Part shown: positions 43,966-53,859 of the stretch, one piece after another
Layout: the number at the start of each line of letters is the position of its first letter
How positions within the stretch are numbered: position 1 is the stretch's first letter
Assembly (NCBI GenBank): GCA_011032825.1
Contig: JAADJZ010000002.1
Location: forward strand, 1,922,001-1,986,000
Direction: 5' to 3'
Length of the DNA: 64,000 nt
From: Massariosphaeria phaeospora
Taxonomy: Eukaryota > Ascomycota > Dothideomycetes > Pleosporales
Position numbers and translations under genes: made by a program
Notes under the pieces: model-generated
The model's input: only the letters and a program-made list of their open reading frames with translations
Told to the model about the DNA's origin: nothing
Databases searched by the model: none

Positions 43966-44809
43966 GGCGAAGTGAGCAAGTTGAACGTGAGAGGGAAGAC
44001 GTGAGATTAGACAGCGGGTTCGAGGATTGGGATCGCAGGTGGGGAAAGGGTGGACTTGTACTAAGAAGGAGCCACTCAGATATCGACGGAGATAAAGTCG
44101 GACTGCGGTAGATTCTCCTACCTACCTAACTTAAAAGTGACGACTGAGCTAGCAAGGAACGAACTCCATCGATCTGTTCGCTAATCTCAGTCCGCAAACG
44201 GAGATTTTACCTTGAACGACAAAACAAAAAAGCACGCAGTAGAGTGTGTAGCCCATGCTGGAGCGGACCCTTTTCATATTGTGCATACTAGGTTGTTGCG
44301 AATGATATCTGTTGCGTTTGATATTAGTGGGTAGTCAACATAGTCAACAATGACTGCACGACTCTAGTTGATCAATCGTGCATACTAGGTTTGGTGATAA
44401 CATGTCATAATTCAGAGTCCCTAGTCGGAGCTGGCCAAAACTTCGGAGCGCGGATGGACTAGCGGCATGAGTACAAAGGTTTACTCAATAGAAGAGTTGC
44501 TGGTACTCACTCGGTATGAAGCTCCAGAAGCCTGGAATATCGATTGGCTGACCTGGTTGCTGGGTGAGATTCGAGATGCCTCCGTTTGCCCCAAAGCCTT
44601 CTTTCACCGGTTCTAAACTCACCTTTACTTCAGCAGTTCTGCCCCGCTCACTACACCGCTTCCACCCTCTGCCCTCTTACCCTTTGCTATATAAGCCCCT
44701 CCAGTTCTCTCTCTCCTCTACCTCCCACCTTCTACATCCTTCCCCAACCCGCAGCCTCAACCGACAAGAACTCAACTACACTTTCTCCAATCTCTCCATC
44801 TTCAACACC
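43966..44809. other. Divergent intergenic region, 844 bp
   Basis: Upstream of both the hydrolase relic and the small secreted protein. Apart from the TATA-like element and pyrimidine tracts near its right end, nothing is recognised. ACTAGGTT-type repeats occur near 44285-44390 (GTGCATACTAGGTT appears twice, less the last base). Confidence 0.55.
44688..44694 (+). promoter_or_regulatory. TATA box of the small secreted protein gene
   Basis: TATATAA 116 bp before the ATG at 44810, followed by a long CT-rich leader (CTCTCTCTCCTCTACC), the standard layout of strongly expressed filamentous-fungal promoters. Confidence 0.7.
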
Positions 44810-45210
44810 ATGAAGCTCCTCGTCATCTTCGGCACCCTCCTCGCCATCGCCACCGCGGCCCCGGCTGAAACTTCCGCTGGCGCTCCCGCTCCGGTCGACA
44901 ACGTGAAGCCGGTCGTTGACGAGGGCGCCAATGGCTTCGCCAACATGGACTGCGGCCGCTGCAACAACCACTACCAGCAGTGCTACAACGTAAGTCGTCG
45001 CCATGGATGGACTGTATGGAATGATCTGACTAATCATTCCCGTTAGAACACCCCTTGGTACCTCATTCCTTGGCGCCACACCATCTGCGAGGGCGACACC
45101 TGCAACTTCGAGAGGGTAAGTGATTCTTGTCTCGCTTTCGTTGAACGGTACGTGGATGGGTGCTAATTCTTCAACAGTGCAAGGCCGAGTGTGGCTGGAA
45201 GGGCTGCTAG
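44810..45210 (+). CDS. Small secreted cysteine-rich protein
   Basis: Three exons (44810-44989, 45047-45115, 45178-45210; introns of 57 and 62 nt, all phase 0) give 93 residues. The signal peptide MKLLVIFGTLLAIATAAPA is followed by a Pro/Ala/Val-rich spacer (about 20-44) and a compact C-terminal domain with eight cysteines in about 48 residues (first DCGRCNNHYQQC, then WRHTICEGDTCNFERC, then ECGWKGC at the end). Eight even-numbered cysteines, small size and secretion fit a disulphide-stabilised apoplastic protein, the usual profile of candidate effectors or small antimicrobial proteins. I recognise no named family. The long open frame starting upstream (44564) ignores the splice sites and is not used. 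Confidence 0.88.
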
Positions 45211-46056
45211 ACGTCAAGTCTTCCCCTTTGGCATCCTACTTGGACGTGCTCGTTCCATATCGAGCATGGGATGTCAATATGTCTACTCTCATGACTGAAA
45301 CTGGGTGGCGTCGGATCTACGGGTTAGCGAGGAGTACGGTGCAACCCGATCTGTGTGCTTGGTGAACATGTTCCTAGGCACATCTTACTTAGAATCATCA
45401 ATCAAAAGGTGACTCTCCACATGCCTCATTGCACTCATAGTGACCCTGATATGCCCACTTTTACTTTGGGTGAAGCTGTACCCAATATCGAGTGCTTCGA
45501 ATTCTGAACTTGGTAAAACGGAAGTCCGCTAAGAGAGTTCCAATAGGGGCTGCTTTACTGACATGTTGCTGTACGGACAAATGCCCAGAAAACACGAGCG
45601 TCTGCAGGAGGGGGTTTGAGAAGACACATTGGCCCAAGGGATAGACTTTCTCGACCTTGTAGTAGCACCGGAGCCCGTGTTGCCTTGCATGTCAACAGGA
45701 TGGCGTGGAGCCGGCAGCGCAGGTGTATGGAACTTGATGGATGCGCAGTTGAAATTCGACTTTGGTGACGAAGGGGCCAGCAGCGGTCGAGGGTGACCCC
45801 GGGTTGTTTTGTTGTGCGATGGAGATGGAGCTGGAGCTGGGATGGAACGGGCGGCCGGCTTACTAAGGCGTCCTCGCAGCGAATCAGCGGCGTCGCGTCA
45901 CCAGTTGGGCTGTCGACGACTCGTTGTCGCCTTCACTGCGAGCCCACGGTTCTGCGCTTCCTCTGCAGCGCTCTGCGGCGCTCTGCTTTCCATTCCATGG
46001 AGAGCCACACCGGCAATTCCGGCGCCTTGCGCGCACAGTCTCGCTCGAAATCCATT

Positions 46057-46090
46057 CACCACCTCGACCACCTCGACCACCTCGACCACC
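46057..46090. repeat. Tandem repeat, unit CACCTCGAC
   Basis: Just under four units of a 9-bp motif, the first differing by one base. Seen directly; probably a plain minisatellite. Confidence 0.8.
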
Positions 46091-46216
46091 GCGCTGCTGC
46101 CCCGCTCGGCTGGTAGTGACGGCCTCCTCCCACGCCCGCGCCCAGGCAGCAAGCACACGGCAACCGCGACTGCGACCGCGACCGATACCGATACCCCCTC
46201 TGCAGCCCTGCTTGGC

Positions 46217-46250
46217 CATTGCCTAGTATACTAGACACGACAGGGCTTTG
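46217..46250 (+). repeat. 34-bp dispersed element, copy 2
   Basis: Second copy of the element at 2888-2921, 31 of 34 identical, same orientation relative to the next gene, whose start lies 339 bp downstream. This copy is the G/C-richer of the two. Confidence 0.7.
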
Positions 46251-46588
46251 TCGCGACCAAGCAAGGTAAGCTATCTACTTCTGTCCAAAACCCCCTCCGT
46301 TGGCTGCCCCGGGGTAACAACGTCACACCGTCACAACCTTTGGCTTCGCCCACACCGCTACGGCTGCCGATAGCCTCACCTGGGCACCCTCTCACCTGCC
46401 CGCCCGTGCCTGTCGCCGGTGAGCTGCCGAGCGCGCGCCGCCATATAACCCCGCCCCGCCTCGACTGCCTCCCTACCAACCCCCCCGCGACACCCCCCGC
46501 CGGCAACAACAACAACCTGCTGCACCCTACCACCGCCCGAGCTGGTTGACTGACCCTCAGCTGAACAGACCTCGTCTCCCCGCCCATC

Positions 46589-47638
46589 ATGGCCCCCCCC
46601 GCCGAGCTCACGACCATCCCGCTCGAGATCCGCCACAAGATCTTCGAGCACGCCGCCGTCCGCGACTACCGCCCCAAGAAGGTCCTGCGCCACTGGTTCG
46701 AGAAGACGGAGGTCGCGCAGATCATCGCCAAGCAGACCGCCAGCAGCCCCGACGGCGTGGCCCCGCGCGGCGCGTACCAGGACGACGACGAAGACAGCGA
46801 GGTGGCCGAGCAGGAGGGCCACGGGGAAGAGGACGAGGATGACATCGATGATGACGAGCAGGAAGACGATGGCGAGGATGACGACAACATGCAGGAGGAC
46901 GAGGACAATGCCGAGGACGCCGAGAACGAGGATGTCGACATGGACGATGGCGCGGGCGAGGCCGACGAGACAATGGCTGATGGCGACGGCGTCACGGCAG
47001 CGGCAGCGGCAGCGGCAGCGCAGACAACCCCCCCAGTGCCCGTGGTCCACCCCGCTCGCAAGTGGCGCCACATCCCCAACTTCATGCGCATCACGCACTG
47101 TCCCCCGCCCGTCGAACTGTTCCTCGTGTCCAAGGCGCTCAGCAAGGAGGCCAAGGACTGGTTCTACGATGTCGCTGTCCTGCGCATCGAGGCCACGGCC
47201 AGCTTCGCCCACACGTCGTTCTTTGAAGAGGCCTTTGAGCAAGTCACCAACGCCGCCTTCTCGCCCATGGAGAACATCCGCAAGGTCCAGGTCACCTTCG
47301 TCTGGGACACGGCCTGGCTTCGCGCCAACAACAGCGAGGCGCCTGAGAGCATCTTCCAGGCTCTGCTGCGTTCACGGGCCGAATTCATCGTTAAGATCCT
47401 CAAGCAGGCGCCTGAGCTCCAGTCGGTAGAGGTCCATTGGCACGACTCGCTCCAGGATGACGAGAGCACCCGCCTGAAGTACGACATCCTCGACGGCTTC
47501 ACCGCTTTGCTCGCCAAGGTCGATATCAAGGACCACTACATCGCTCCCGACGCGAAGCCCCACGCCAAGAGCATTGCCGGGAAACGCCGTGTAGAGTTCC
47601 AGAACATTCTCGACAACGGCTTGGAGAGACTCTTCTAA
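46589..47638 (+). CDS. Hypothetical protein with an F-box-like start and acidic insert
   Basis: Single exon, 349 residues. It opens with LTTIPLEIRHKIFEHAAVRDY, an L-x-x-I-P-x-E-I-R-x-K-I-F pattern seen in fungal F-box-like proteins. An extremely acidic low-complexity stretch (about 68-135; runs of Asp/Glu, then an alanine run coded by GCGGCA repeats) interrupts the domain. The rest (about 150-349) is an alpha/beta region (FMRITHCPPPVELFLVSKAL, DWFYDVAVLRIEATASFAHT, KILKQAPELQSVEVHWHDSL) typical of this lineage-specific family. The ATG lies in ATCATGGCC after a C-rich leader. Codon use is strongly GC-biased, suggesting good expression. No function assigned. Confidence 0.75.
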   Translation: MAPPAELTTIPLEIRHKIFEHAAVRDYRPKKVLRHWFEKTEVAQIIAKQTASSPDGVAPRGAYQDDDEDSEVAEQEGHGEEDEDDIDDDEQEDDGEDDDNMQEDEDNAEDAENEDVDMDDGAGEADETMADGDGVTAAAAAAAAQTTPPVPVVHPARKWRHIPNFMRITHCPPPVELFLVSKALSKEAKDWFYDVAVLRIEATASFAHTSFFEEAFEQVTNAAFSPMENIRKVQVTFVWDTAWLRANNSEAPESIFQALLRSRAEFIVKILKQAPELQSVEVHWHDSLQDDESTRLKYDILDGFTALLAKVDIKDHYIAPDAKPHAKSIAGKRRVEFQNILDNGLERLF

Positions 47639-48474
47639 GCCTGGACTGCGCTTCTGTCTCTTCTCTGGCCTTACTTGCTATTTACCACGCCGCGTCTCGT
47701 ATCCATGCTTGGCGACTATATGGGAAGCTATGGGAAGAGCTTATCAACGATTATGGGTAGTTGTGGGGACACTGTCAGCTCTGGCCTGACGCGTATACGG
47801 ACAGACTGGGACGTCGATTAGGCCTCTGATCTAATAAATTACACAGCACTTTGATCGGCGCTTCTTCTAGGGATATACCATGGGACTGGGGCGTCATGGC
47901 CGTCGTACTTAGGGACTCAATGGTCCACTACTCTGGTGATATGAATGGAAATTTCGAACTATTCCTGTCTCCCAATCACGTGTGATTTTTGCCAACGATC
48001 TAGAGAATCGCTCACAGTTTTATGCTGTATGCATAGATCTATACCTACCTGCCGATTGAATCTTCTACAGGTTACCAGTCGCTTCATTCTTCTGTTCACC
48101 CACACTCCTTTTGTTGTTTTAGCATCCGCGCTCCACAATTCACTCGTAGAGTGCATGTCTCAGTCGCTGAATTCACCGCGTCTCGGGCAGTATATCTACC
48201 ATGCGCTGCTTCATAACTTTCTCCACCACACACCGCAGCAACTATCTATTAACATTACGAACACAAGAATCAAGAGCAAAAGCTAAAGCCGACACAGAGC
48301 TCTAACATCGCCAGCAAAACCGCGCAATCCTGCTCACCCAAATCCACGTCCCTAAGCCTAAGCCTAAGCCGCGACTCGTCCGCCCACACGCCGTACCAAA
48401 CCAAGCCGACTTCCTCACACCAGTCTACACTCCTATAACCACCGACTCAACCGATAGATCCTTCTTCTCCAACC
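47639..48474. other. Intergenic region, 836 bp
   Basis: Contains presumed 3' UTR and the leader of the next small gene. An ATG-started frame of 113 codons at 47945-48286 has no signal or motif. CCTAAGCCTAAGCCTAAGCC repeats at about 48350-48370 resemble a short hexamer array but are too few to mean a telomere. Confidence 0.5.
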
Positions 48475-48675
48475 ATGGCCAATAATACTCGCACTGGATC
48501 CGCAGTACAACTCAAGGACCAATACACGCCTTACCCCGGCCACGAACCCGTTCCCAATGCTGCGTGGTGGTGCTGCGGGTGCAAGAGGGTTTGGCTGACG
48601 AAGCAGATGGGGCATATTTGTGTGGGCTGCAGTCATAAGTATAGTGTGCATTGCTGTGAGCTTGTGGGGCCGTGA
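48475..48675 (+). CDS. Small Cys/His-rich protein, possible zinc ribbon
   Basis: 66 residues, single exon. The C-terminal half has WWCCGCKRVW then HICVGCSHKYSVHCC, giving two C-x2-C-like knuckles spaced 19 residues apart plus His residues, a layout that could bind zinc. No signal peptide. The same general layout (a short leader, PNAAWWCCxC, then a C-x-x-C-x-H pair) occurs in many small fungal proteins without known roles. The ATG context is AACCATGGCC after a C-rich leader. Length alone is weak evidence; spacing of the cysteines supports a real gene. Confidence 0.6.
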   Translation: MANNTRTGSAVQLKDQYTPYPGHEPVPNAAWWCCGCKRVWLTKQMGHICVGCSHKYSVHCCELVGP

Positions 48676-49010
48676 GGTGAAGGGACGATGTCAAGGACAG
48701 GAGAAATTGAGTTGGGGTTGGGGTTGGGGTTGGGTTGAGGCTGGGATGATGTATGTTTGGAAGCTTGGGGCGATTGCGAATAACGCGTCTTGGAAAGACA
48801 TGCCTAACAGTTCTTTCACTGCGGGTTGATGGGTTGCTTGTTTCCCTTTCCCGACTACGGCTTAGTTGGTTGTAAGCCTCATATGCTGTTTTTTACAGAT
48901 GTGGATTGATGCTTCAGCGCTGAACTTAACCTGTACTCTTCTTTTGGCGCATCCTCATCTTATTCGCCGCCCCGCATGAGGCGTTAACAGCATCTGACTC
49001 TCTCATCTCG
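48676..49010. other. Convergent 3' intergenic region with a G-rich tract, 335 bp
   Basis: Includes four GTTGGG/GTTGGGG repeats at about 48711-48736 on the + strand, which could form a G-quadruplex. Otherwise 3' UTR sequence of two convergent genes. Confidence 0.55.
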
Positions 49011-49821
49011 TCACCTAGCCTCCCACGGCATCTCCACGTCTTTCCCTCCCACCGTCCAAACGCCTCCTCTCGGCCTCCACATTGCAAAGAACGCATGGGG
49101 CGTCATCTCATGCTCGCATTTTCTCCAAACATCACTTGCATTCGCTTTCTCAGTGTCAAACGCGACTTTGAACAGCGACCGGAAGCCGAATTTCTCGTAC
49201 AGCGGCTTTCCCATGGCGGTGGCTTCCATCCAGCATTCCAGATCGAGATCGTGGGCGCGGGAGATTCCGGCCGTCATGAGCAGGGAGCCGATGCCGAGAC
49301 GGCGGTGAGCCGGGTGGACGGCCATCCAGTTGAGTGCTACACGAGATGTTAAGTTACGAGGCGGTGTGCAGCAACCCAGCCCGACAGTCAAGTCACCCAC
49401 CTAGATGTGGCCTTTGCATCCATCTCGCGCGAGGCTTATACACCTGCTCCAGTACAGCCTCGCAGAACTCTCTATGCTCTCCCTCCGGCCACCACGGCGC
49501 TGTCAACACGCCCCTCCCATTCGGAAACGGATTGGCCTTGGATATCTGCCATTGCGCGCAGCCCACGGTCAAGGCTGTCGCAGTGTCGACGACGTAGTAC
49601 CAGTGGCTCGATGGGTCGGATTGGTGGTTGTTCCAGAAGCGCTGTTTGGATTCGGCGAGGGCGGCTTCGCGGTCGGCTTGGAGGAAGCCGAGCACTGGGA
49701 AGAAGAGTTGCGCGAAGGGGTCGTAGGGCGTGTAGTTGGCGGCCCATATCACGTCTAGGATGGTGTCTAACTCTTCTCTTGTCTGGGCTTGTTTGAGGAT
49801 ATGTTTTGCTGTAGAGCCCAT
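49011..49821 (-). CDS. GNAT-family N-acetyltransferase
   Basis: Exons 49821-49401 and 49336-49011 (64-nt intron, phase 1) give 248 residues. The join produces ALNWMAVHPAHRRLGIGSLLM, which holds the acetyl-CoA-binding R-R-x-G-I-G loop. ATAMGKPLYEKFGFRSL is the usual C-terminal strand. The N-terminal part (DVIWAANYTPYDPFAQLFFP, WYYVVDTATALTVGCAQW) matches fungal GNATs of the size that acetylate small molecules. The substrate is not predictable. It is a family relative of the broken GNAT at 19.3 kb. The intron lies just before motif A. Confidence 0.9.
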
Positions 49822-50455
49822 GGTGAGGAGAGTGAAGGCTCCAGATTTATTAACTGCAGATATGTGAAAGATGACAGAGAGAAAAAAGATAAGTAGAGCA
49901 GTAAGTTCGGAAGTTGATAGCGCACGTCCAGATAATTTGGACTTGAGTTTGTTGGTCGGGTTGGATGGCCATGCTCGGATAGGAAGGAGCTAATTAGCAA
50001 CTCTGACTATCTCCGATTATCGCTCAACTATCCTTCATGTTACACATGTCGTACCGTACGAGTCTGTTTGACTTACACCCGGCGGTTAGTTCGTCGGTAG
50101 TAAAGAAGCCGAGGACTAGTTCGTGATGATCCATTAGCGGGTCAAGCCTTGTTGGTTCTGGATACACTAGTTCATCGAGCTTGTTCCTCGGTGTTGGTTA
50201 TGAGGCGAGTTATGAGTTGTGCAACTCGAGAGCTTCCTTGCTAGGCGTTACTGTACCTCAACTACGCTGCAAGCGCGAGATCACGTGAGTTAAGTACTAC
50301 TCGAAAGCACCCCATAGGCACCCTGCCATCCACTACTCCTGTGCAACTGGTACATCCACCAGTATCTTATCACTGCTGCTGTTATAATAGACTGTTCTTT
50401 TAACTTGCCAGTCCGCTCCCTCCCCTCGACACTACGCGCCAACGCAGTCATCAAC
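49822..50455. other. Divergent intergenic region, 634 bp
   Basis: Between the starts of the GNAT (-) and the UstYa-like gene (+). No open frame or motif recognised. Confidence 0.5.
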
Positions 50456-51398
50456 ATGGCAAGAAAACAAGATTATCAACCCGTACGCGTCGACGAAGAA
50501 GATCAATATGAGAAACCTTACCAGTGGAACGAAACCACCGAGATCCTCCCAACGCATACGAAAAGCTTCGTTGCTTATCTATCCTTTCTTCTGCTCTCTC
50601 TTTCCGTCAACGTTCTGTTAGTGCTTGAAAACGCACGCCTTCGCACGTCTGTTCGAGACCATGGCATGACCTTACATAGTACGATCTGAATACTCCCGAA
50701 TTTTTCTTGCTGACGAAACAGGCCGCGACACGTTCGACACTCCCATGCCCTTCCGTACGCACACCGAGTACTGGAACCCGAACGTCAGCGAGAGTGTTCT
50801 GGACGCCGCTTGGGATGCACTCGACACGAACCCGATGGCCATCGCTATATCTAACGATACTGCGAGACGAGCCGGATTAGCACCGTCCATGCGATTCCCG
50901 TGGGATGGGGAGCGTAGTGTGTATTACGTTAAGGGGTTCCACGATTTACATTGTCTGGTAAGTTGATGTACGCCTTAGACTGTCCTCAGTACTGATCATT
51001 CGCTCCAGAAGGTCCTCCGAAAAGCACTTGTATTGCAACATAACGGCGAGAACTACGCCTCCTCCTTCGACCACCTCTTGCAGTGTCTCGACGGGCTACG
51101 GCAATCCGTAATCTGTACCGCGGACGACACACCCGTGCCTACAACGACTCCGACTCATGATGCAGCTGGCCCATTCCGGTTGTGTCGCGACTGGAACAAG
51201 TTGGTAGATTGGGCGACTCGGCCTGATCGGCACGCTTGCCACAAGTTCGACGATTATCGACAAGCTACCAACGAGCTGGAACTCTTCGCGCATTGCCCTC
51301 GAGATTCACCCTATTTCTCAGTCATGCACACATACTTTGAGTATCATGGCCATCGGGATGCGTACGGTGTAGACAGTGAAAGCAAGACAGAGGGATGA
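50456..51398 (+). CDS. UstYa-like protein (DUF3328)
   Basis: Exons 50456-50678, 50722-50957 and 51009-51398 give 282 residues. A type II membrane layout: charged N-terminus, one helix (FVAYLSFLLLSLSVNVLLVL, about residues 37-56), then the DUF3328 domain. The first family motif is intact (KGFHDLHCL, H-x-x-H-C). The second, normally also H-x-x-H-C, reads HLLQCLDGLRQSVICTADDT, with Gln at the second His. UstYa proteins are oxidases or cyclases that modify ribosomal peptides or other metabolites in fungal clusters and need both motifs. The intron between exons 2 and 3 starts right after the first motif, as in many family members. No precursor peptide or methyltransferase gene is seen nearby, so its pathway is unknown. 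Confidence 0.88.
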
Positions 51399-51860
51399 AA
51401 GCACGGGTACTATCTGTTGTCGGGGAGCTATGTTGATCGAAGCTCGGGTTAGTAAACACGTCATAGGATTACCACTGATTCTCGCTTCGCCCACCCGTGG
51501 GTGCTTTGTTGTAATAACTCGTCCCTTATTCGCCCAACGCTTTGCCACTCAACCATGTCTAAACCCAACCCACAACCATGTGGTTGGTTGAAATAACCGT
51601 TCACTGGACCATTCATTGAACGGCACCCCCCAATATTTAAGCCACTGTCGCCACACCCTCGTGATCTAAAAGTATTACGAGGTCATACATAAAATGCGAA
51701 GTACGAAACTGATAGACCCGTCCTCTATCTCATGAATTAGCTAAGCCCTCCAACGTCAATCAACTCATTCCAAACAGATTACAACCAGCGTGAGAAACGA
51801 AGTGTCCTCCTTCACCTCCTTCACCTCGGCGTACCGGCGCACCGCTCGCCCTATCAGTGT
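51399..51860. other. Convergent 3' intergenic region, 462 bp
   Basis: Nothing recognised beyond presumed 3' UTRs. Confidence 0.5.
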
Positions 51861-52430
51861 TTAATACACCAAATACAGTCCGCTGTAAGTGGGGTCCCAT
51901 GCCACCCCGACCTGATCATAAACACCCACAATCTCAAACCCGACCGGGCCTTCCCCCGGACACGGAAACCCCTTCACAGTCACCGGATGGCCCTCCTGAA
52001 CCGTAGCCTCCCCCGCTTCCACCACACTCAACCGTCCATAATGCTGATCGCGCTGGTTTCCCGGCGGTCCCCACGCCGGCACATCATACGCCGGCGCAGG
52101 CTTGAGGCTGGAATACACGTCGATCAGGCCCGAGCCGCTGACGCTCGCCACGCTGTCCCCCGCGTCGAGGTAGAAGTGCAGAGAGCACGTGTAGCCTTTG
52201 AGGCTGGGCGGAATGTCGAAGGTTGCTAGCGTGGACGTGTCTTTCCCGTCGCCCGTTTTGGAAACGAGGCCCGTGGCGGTGTCGTAGTTGATTGCACCGG
52301 TGCTGATGGAGTATTGGGAGAGGACGGAGGGAGGCAGAATGACGCTGGTGACGGTGGGCCAGCGTGCGGTGAGAGGAAGGGCTGAGGAGAGCGAGAGGAG
52401 GGTTGTAAGGGTGGGGATGAAGAATTGCAT
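51861..52430 (-). CDS. Secreted But2-domain protein
   Basis: Single exon, 189 residues. The signal peptide MQFFIPTLTTLLSLSSALPLTA is followed by a beta-rich domain of the But2 C-terminal type: LPPSVLSQYSISTG near the start, then ATFDIPPSLKGYTCSLHFYL and a C-terminal GFEIVGVYDQVGVAWDPT. Only one Cys pair (YTCSLHF and GFPCPG). Such short secreted proteins are common in filamentous ascomycetes and of unknown function, sometimes cell-wall linked. A TATA-like site lies 128 bp upstream of the start and the leader is pyrimidine-rich. Confidence 0.85.
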   Translation of the reverse strand: MQFFIPTLTTLLSLSSALPLTARWPTVTSVILPPSVLSQYSISTGAINYDTATGLVSKTGDGKDTSTLATFDIPPSLKGYTCSLHFYLDAGDSVASVSGSGLIDVYSSLKPAPAYDVPAWGPPGNQRDQHYGRLSVVEAGEATVQEGHPVTVKGFPCPGEGPVGFEIVGVYDQVGVAWDPTYSGLYLVY

Positions 52431-53859
52431 TGTGAGACGCTGTGGGCGCGAGTTTGGAGGAGAGAAGCTGCGTTCGGGATTGTTTGAAGACTTGAGTTGT
52501 TTCTCTTTGCTCTTGATGGTTTTCAGATGATGCTCTTTTTACGACGTTCTAGTCCTTCTTTATATACGAATTTCCTCAGCCTCGTCTAGCAGACCTCTTC
52601 TCCAACCTCTACAGTATCATATCCTAAGCCCACTTCATCACCGCACACCCTCCGTACGCGCCTCCACCAAAGTCATCACTCACCTTATTTCTCGTATATC
52701 CTCCTCTCAGCCACTCCACATCCATACTTGGCATTCACATCGTCTCATCTTGTCCCTCCGTTTCCATTACTCAAACCACGAACTCTACTGGTTCCTCGGA
52801 ACCTTCCGACTCAGCCGTGGAGGCTTTGCAGATCACGCCAGGCCCCCCCTTTTCAGCCTTTCGGGTGTATTTTCAAACACAACTAATGACGTCTCCGCAG
52901 ATGCAAGCCTGAGGTCTTGGAGAGTTGGGGCTTTGCTGTAGTGTGGCGTTCCGTGCTGGATGTTGGAGGTTGGTGTGGCAGCGCGCTAACCAAGTTGAGG
53001 ACAAGAGGTGTATTATTAGATGATTGGCGAACCATGTGCAGCACATGATGTGCTCGGACGAGTGAGTGTTCATCGGAGCAATGCTGACGTGTGGGTACAT
53101 GGAGCTGAAGTCGAGCTGAAGGTAAGAGGGGACAGCGGGGTAGCTGTCTCAGCGCCTTTCGCTTCAGCCGCAGAAATGTCTTGAGAGTCTTATTCCACAT
53201 GTTCGTTACTTTGGCAGGCTATGAGCTCTTGTGGATGGGTGCGCTCTCAGTCACAGAGTATTAGTTACTAGCTGGATTCATCTCGAGCAGCCATGCCACT
53301 ACCCAGTCGGCTCCAAGAGCGAGATAATACGAATACCTGTTCTACGCTAGATTGATAGCATGAATTTTCGAAGTACTTAGAATGTGAACAAATCGGCGAA
53401 GACAAGGAAAAATGTTACCTTATCTATTACTCTGTTTGTGTGCAATACGGCCCCTGCGCCTAACATAGAACTTCGAATACCAGAACTATGCATCTCAAGA
53501 ATCCAGAATCTTAAATACATCACCTCATTAGGTTCAACGCTCTCTGAGAACTTGGAGCACTGTTGCAAGATACTTGCCTCCATTGATGTATGTCGGCGTT
53601 CGGATGTTTTAGTGGTACCGGTAATGACTAAAGAAATGTATTGGTATGCTTAGCTTTTTTACCGGTGTCGCGCGCATGATGAAAGTGTTGTACATTGTAG
53701 TAGATTCCGCTCATCAGTCCAGCCCTGCCAATGTGGATGCGGTGTCTCTACATCACTAAAATTTGAGGCACCTTCAGAGTCGGGGCTTCTTCTATTGAAT
53801 TAGGCGAGTAACACTTGGTATCGCGACGGATAGGTCGAGTAATTCTCAACCGATCGATA
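52431..53859. other. Intergenic region, 1429 bp
   Basis: The largest gene-free stretch in the right half. Open frames of up to 105 codons have no motif. The left end is the promoter of the But2 gene and the right end the 3' side of the folate gene. No RNA gene or transposon end was recognised. Confidence 0.55.
52558..52566 (-). promoter_or_regulatory. TATA-like element of the But2 gene
   Basis: TATATAAAG on the - strand, 128-136 bp before the ATG at 52430, followed by a CT-rich leader. Position and sequence only. Confidence 0.6.

Larger units (their letters stand above)
45211..46588. other. Intergenic region, 1378 bp, GC-rich low complexity at right
   Basis: No supported gene. Many overlapping open frames at 45790-46240 are GC-driven. 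It holds the tandem repeat at 46057-46090 and the 34-bp dispersed element. The last 340 bp are a C-rich leader for the next gene. Confidence 0.55.

Noticed and set aside
45793..46238. Several overlapping open frames on both strands near the CACCTCGAC repeat
   Set aside because: Six-frame openness from GC-rich repeats; no domain or signal peptide.
46376..47242. A 288-codon - strand open frame opposite the acidic F-box-like gene
   Set aside because: It is the mirror of an Asp/Glu- and Ala-rich coding stretch, which reads as Val/Ile/Leu-rich on the other strand; the + strand gene has the start context and domain pattern.
47945..48286. A 113-codon + strand open frame
   Set aside because: No signal peptide, domain or splice support; composition is like the surrounding non-coding sequence.
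48711..48736. Telomere-like G-rich repeats
   Set aside because: Only four GTTGGG-type units, interstitial, in a 3' UTR, and not the fungal TTAGGG unit.
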